A program made the translations under genes and the position numbers. Below, one piece after another: positions 61,084-64,000 of a stretch of DNA of 64,000 nt. Origin of the DNA: Methanobacterium sp. (GTDB taxonomy: Archaea > Methanobacteriota > Methanobacteria > Methanobacteriales > Methanobacteriaceae). Location of the stretch: the NCBI GenBank assembly GCA_018263005.1, contig JADFDH010000005.1, forward strand, positions 62,001 through 126,000, given 5' to 3'. Every line of letters starts with the position of its first letter. The first letter of the stretch is position 1. Below the pieces are notes generated by a model that was not told where the DNA came from, made no database searches, and saw only the letters and a list, made by a program, of their open reading frames with translations.

Positions 61084-62223
61084 TTACTCCTCAGTTTCAT
61101 TTTCTATATTTTCTTTAATATTTATCACTGATGTATCGGGTATTATATTGGGAAGTCCGCAACTGTTTCCCACACCAACTAACAGTATCTTCGTTCCTTC
61201 TTTTGATCTTAAAATTGATTTTTCAACTATAGGGATGACTTTATCGGCTGCTTCTAGTATTTCTTTGGTAAGAGGACTAACTGCTTCTTCAGGGCTCATT
61301 TTAACGATGATAGCATCCAAAATAACATCTTCTTTAATGATCCTTTCCTCTATTTCCCAACGGTCAACCCCTGAACCACCTATAACAACTCCAACGCCTT
61401 CAGCAATTGAACCAGTTTTTTCTCCTTCCAGTTTCACCGCAGCATCAATGGTTATAACCCTTTTTATACCTTCTTTTTCTATAATAGAATTTATAGTTTT
61501 ACCCACTTTGCCCATACGTGCTCCAGGACCTTTGGCACGGGTTATGATAATATTTCTGCCGTTATATGCTTTTCGGCCGATTATCATTTCTCCTTTTTCG
61601 GTGATTTCTTCAGATGAACCTGTGGCCATGATCATCCCTACTACTAGGGGGCCTAAGCCATCACCAATAGGTTTACCCTGAGAAAAGGCTTTTATACCCT
61701 CAAATTGGGCTTTAACAATCTTCATAATCAGAGGCAGGCTCATCTGTAGCATCAAAAGCATCTGCAGATTTCCTGTTTTTTTGGCCAGCTCGAAATTATG
61801 TCTAACCTCTTTGGCAATTTTATTCAATCCCAAAGTAGCTTTAAGAGTCATGATGGTGTTATATTTCCATTCTTCATCTGCATCGGGTATGAGTTCTTGA
61901 ACCATAAATTTGAACCTTTCTTCGCTCATATCCAATATTTTATCAAGTTTCCTTACCAAGTCATTAGGATCCATATCCACCGGCGGTATTACGAAGTATT
62001 CCATGAAATTTTTTATTAATTTTTCCTGATTCTGGGAAGGCTTTCCACTTTGGGAGAGTTTTAAGATAATTTTCTCACCTTTTTCTACCATCTCTTCCAG
62101 TTCCAATACCGACCGTTTAACCCGGGACATGATTCTTCTTCGAACCATCATGGGAATTAATACGATCAATAGAATCACTATCAAAATTCCAATGATATCA
62201 AAGCTGCTAAGATCAAATAACAT
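61084..62223 (-). CDS. DUF1512 membrane-anchored protein
   Basis: 379 residues. One N-terminal helix (DIIGILIVILLIVLIPMM), a long charged helical part, then alternating Gly-rich stretches: GLGPLVVGMIMATGSSEEI, ITRAKGPGARMGKVGKTIN and VLVGVGNSCGLPNIIPDTS. The family is conserved in archaea; function unknown. Last residues acidic. Its stop is 2 bp from dcd. Confidence 0.75.
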   Translation of the reverse strand: MLFDLSSFDIIGILIVILLIVLIPMMVRRRIMSRVKRSVLELEEMVEKGEKIILKLSQSGKPSQNQEKLIKNFMEYFVIPPVDMDPNDLVRKLDKILDMSEERFKFMVQELIPDADEEWKYNTIMTLKATLGLNKIAKEVRHNFELAKKTGNLQMLLMLQMSLPLIMKIVKAQFEGIKAFSQGKPIGDGLGPLVVGMIMATGSSEEITEKGEMIIGRKAYNGRNIIITRAKGPGARMGKVGKTINSIIEKEGIKRVITIDAAVKLEGEKTGSIAEGVGVVIGGSGVDRWEIEERIIKEDVILDAIIVKMSPEEAVSPLTKEILEAADKVIPIVEKSILRSKEGTKILLVGVGNSCGLPNIIPDTSVINIKENIENETEE

Positions 62224-62329
62224 AATACTCCCTTTTTAGATTCAATGGATTATTCAATTAATAAATAAATCTAGAATAATAAACTATTTTTAAAAAATCT
62301 ATAAATAATTCTAGTATTAATAAATCTAA

Positions 62330-63040
62330 TTATTTTTCCTTATAGGCATCTACTCGTTTTTTAATCCTTCTTAATGTTCCTGTGAGTGTATGTGCTTCTC
62401 TTCCGGAAATAAAAGATCTTCCCAGTATTCTACGAAATACTGTGGAAGCATTTTTACTCTTATGTGGAGGGTAGCCCAGTTTACCGATAATTTCATCCAT
62501 ACTGGAAATTAGACTTTCTTTTTCTATTAGGGAAGCCTCTTCCATATCCTCGACATTGAAGGTCATTTGATTTTTTAAAATTTCATAGAAAACAATGGCT
62601 GCTGCATGGGTCACGTTCATTATGGGATAAGATGGGTGGGTGGGTATGCTCATAACTACATCGCACATGTTTATTTCATGATTACTTAGTCCATTTCCCT
62701 CTCTCCCGAATATTAATGCGATTTTACCTTTTATGTTCATGGATGCAGTTAGTTGCTCCGGAGTTACTGCAATACGGGGGACGTTATGACTTCCGCCAGC
62801 CACTCCGGTGGTTCCCACCAGGAAGTCTATATTTTCATTTTGTCTAAATCGGTTAAGAGATGGATAGGTTTTACTTTCCCTGATGATGTCTTTGGCGTGC
62901 ATGGCATGATACCATGTTTCATTTTCTATGGGGCAGGGATTAATCAGGATGAGATTCTTCAATCCGAAATTCTTCATGGTCCGGGCCATGAAGCCTATAT
63001 TTCCGGGGGATTCTGGTTCTACAAAAACAACGTAAATCAT
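62330..63040 (-). CDS. TrmH-family RNA methyltransferase (TrmJ-like)
   Basis: 236 residues, SPOUT fold. N-terminal VFVEPESPGNIGFMARTMKNFG, then FGREGNGLSNHEI and the knot motif PTHPSYPIMNVTHAAAIVFYEI. Likely 2'-O-methylates tRNA position 32 or similar, as in archaeal TrmJ. The frame opens at 63076 inside the tfrB end; ATG 63040 gives the expected MIYVVF N-terminus. Overlap with tfrB disappears with this start. Confidence 0.88.
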   Translation of the reverse strand: MIYVVFVEPESPGNIGFMARTMKNFGLKNLILINPCPIENETWYHAMHAKDIIRESKTYPSLNRFRQNENIDFLVGTTGVAGGSHNVPRIAVTPEQLTASMNIKGKIALIFGREGNGLSNHEINMCDVVMSIPTHPSYPIMNVTHAAAIVFYEILKNQMTFNVEDMEEASLIEKESLISSMDEIIGKLGYPPHKSKNASTVFRRILGRSFISGREAHTLTGTLRRIKKRVDAYKEK

Positions 63041-63068
63041 AATATTCACTTTAATATTAAAAAGGTAA

Positions 63069-64000
63069 TCATTCACCTTTTCTATAAGCCATTTGAAGTA
63101 ACGTTAGGATGTTGAGAACGTCAACATCATATCCTTCTTTTTTAAGAGAATCACGGATGTGATATTCACAGAATGGGCATATGGTTACTAAAGCATCAAT
63201 ATCAAGTTCATTAATCATTTCTGACTTTGTTTTACCCATTTTAGAGGCTAGATCGGGTTTACCTGAACGTACACCACCACCAGAACCACAACACCGGTTG
63301 GGTTCTTCCATTTCCACAAACTCAACGCCTTTAATATTATTCAATATTTCACGAGGTGTTTCCCTGATGCCCTGTCCCCGGGCGAGATGGCAGGGGTCGT
63401 GATAAGTAACCTTCATATTCAAAGGTTTCATATCTTTTTTATTCAATTTATCAGCCAGAAATTCGCTTATCTCTACTACATTTAAATTTACACCGTATCG
63501 TGGATAATCGTTTTTTAGGGTAGCTCCACATCCAGCGCATACTGTTAGAATAATATCATAATCCTTAAAAACCTCTTCATTTTTCCTGACTAGTTCTTCT
63601 ACTATGTCTGTTTGGCCGGTTCTGATCATAGGTGAACCACAACAAACCTGATCAGTAGGAACTATGATATCTATACCGTGTTTTTTTAACACATCAATTA
63701 AGGCCAACCCCACATCTGGCAACCGGTAATCTATCATGCATCCGGTAAAAAAAGCAATTTTAGGTTTCTCATCTTTATGGTCTTCAGTGGTTTCATCAGA
63801 ATGTTCTAAGAGATATTTAATAAAACCATGGCCTATTTCTCCTTCGTTCAATGGTTCAACAGATCTGCCTGTTTTTTCTATAAGTTCTTTAACAAGTTTA
63901 TGAGGGGGTAAGGGGCCTATTCCTTCTTTGCAGGATATTTCCCTAAGTTTTTCAATGGCACCGCCTAAGTTATTTATTTCTTTAGGACAGACTTCCACAC
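63069..64000 (-). CDS. tfrB: Thiol:fumarate reductase subunit B, C-terminal part (5' end outside window)
   Basis: Frame open to the right edge. It begins inside an iron-sulfur motif (VEVCPKEI) and holds two CCG domains: FFTGCMIDYR...DQVCCGSPMIRTGQ...VCAGCGATLKNDYP and DPCHLARGQGI...RCCGSGGGVR...ICPFCEYHI. Those are the heterodisulfide-reductase-like domains in TfrB, which reduces fumarate with coenzymes M and B in the cytoplasm of Methanobacteriales. HdrB/HdrD-like paralogues have the same domains, but the linker EKLREISCKEGIGPLPPHKLVKEL fits TfrB. Same partial TCA branch as sucD. Confidence 0.82.
   Translation of the reverse strand, partial: VEVCPKEINNLGGAIEKLREISCKEGIGPLPPHKLVKELIEKTGRSVEPLNEGEIGHGFIKYLLEHSDETTEDHKDEKPKIAFFTGCMIDYRLPDVGLALIDVLKKHGIDIIVPTDQVCCGSPMIRTGQTDIVEELVRKNEEVFKDYDIILTVCAGCGATLKNDYPRYGVNLNVVEISEFLADKLNKKDMKPLNMKVTYHDPCHLARGQGIRETPREILNNIKGVEFVEMEEPNRCCGSGGGVRSGKPDLASKMGKTKSEMINELDIDALVTICPFCEYHIRDSLKKEGYDVDVLNILTLLQMAYRKGE

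Overview
The window looks like part of a chromosome from a low-GC methanogenic archaeon of the order Methanobacteriales (Methanobacterium-like). The evidence is an archaeal histone, aIF2-gamma and aIF5B, Rpo7 and Spt4, archaeal ribosomal proteins (S6e, S24e, S27ae, S28e, L7Ae, L24e), replication factor C, F420H2:NADP oxidoreductase, a C-terminal part of thiol:fumarate reductase TfrB, a [NiFe]-hydrogenase and 2-phosphoglycerate kinase. Shine-Dalgarno sequences are strong (GGAGG, or GGTGA at 5-7 nt) and many genes start with TTG or GTG. I saw no insertion sequences, phage genes, CRISPR arrays, tRNAs or rRNAs. It reads as core genome with a few lineage-specific islands.

Layout. 1-2.2 kb: the tail of a membrane glycosyltransferase-like protein, a KH plus PP-loop ATPase and small proteins. 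2.2-12.2 kb, almost all on the minus strand: argH, then two information-processing clusters lying back to back. These are L7Ae-S28e-L24e-Ndk-aIF5B-S6e-aIF2gamma-PIN and Rpo7-Spt4-dephospho-CoA kinase-S24e-S27ae, with pyrophosphatase between them; a histone gene lies just upstream. 12.4-23.9 kb: thrC, membrane proteins (DUF308, SpoIIM-like), trpS, endA, 6-phospho-3-hexuloisomerase, npdG, a sugar isomerase-like protein, a PIN-ATPase-KH protein, hisI, hisS and a protein-only RNase P (HARP) homologue. 24-36.7 kb: aroE and aroD, TatD-like hydrolase, VIT-like transporter, HMG-CoA reductase, sucD, an unknown protein, a signal-peptidase-like protein, HtpX, a divergent DedA/DUF368 pair, a GXGXG (FwdC-like) protein, a metallophosphoesterase and an orphan. 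36.7-41 kb: rfcL, rfcS and a large repeat-bearing roadblock protein. 41.3-44.5 kb: an unusual four-gene [NiFe]-hydrogenase operon. 44.7-48.8 kb: sortase, MscS, RNase Z, nadC and an acidic protein that I read as a cryptic histone fold. 48.9-56.8 kb: ZPR1-like protein, 2-phosphoglycerate kinase, roadblock protein, then DUF1611-SepF-DUF2226-like-MinD-MinD2-PfkB, probably a cell-division/positioning cluster. 57-64 kb: TatD-like protein, HTH regulator, a 50-residue protein, glyS, dcd, DUF1512, a TrmH-family methyltransferase and tfrB running off the end.

The most interesting places are: the SepF/MinD/roadblock neighbourhood with two repeat-linker proteins and a MinD paralogue with an altered Walker A; the hydrogenase operon without the usual Frh/Mvh partner genes; the ungapped histone-fold match in the acidic protein; the DedA/DUF368 pair, both lipid-carrier translocase families; and two PIN nuclease genes whose conserved N-termini are not joined to a normal start codon. 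All functional calls come from reading motifs by eye; no database search was run.
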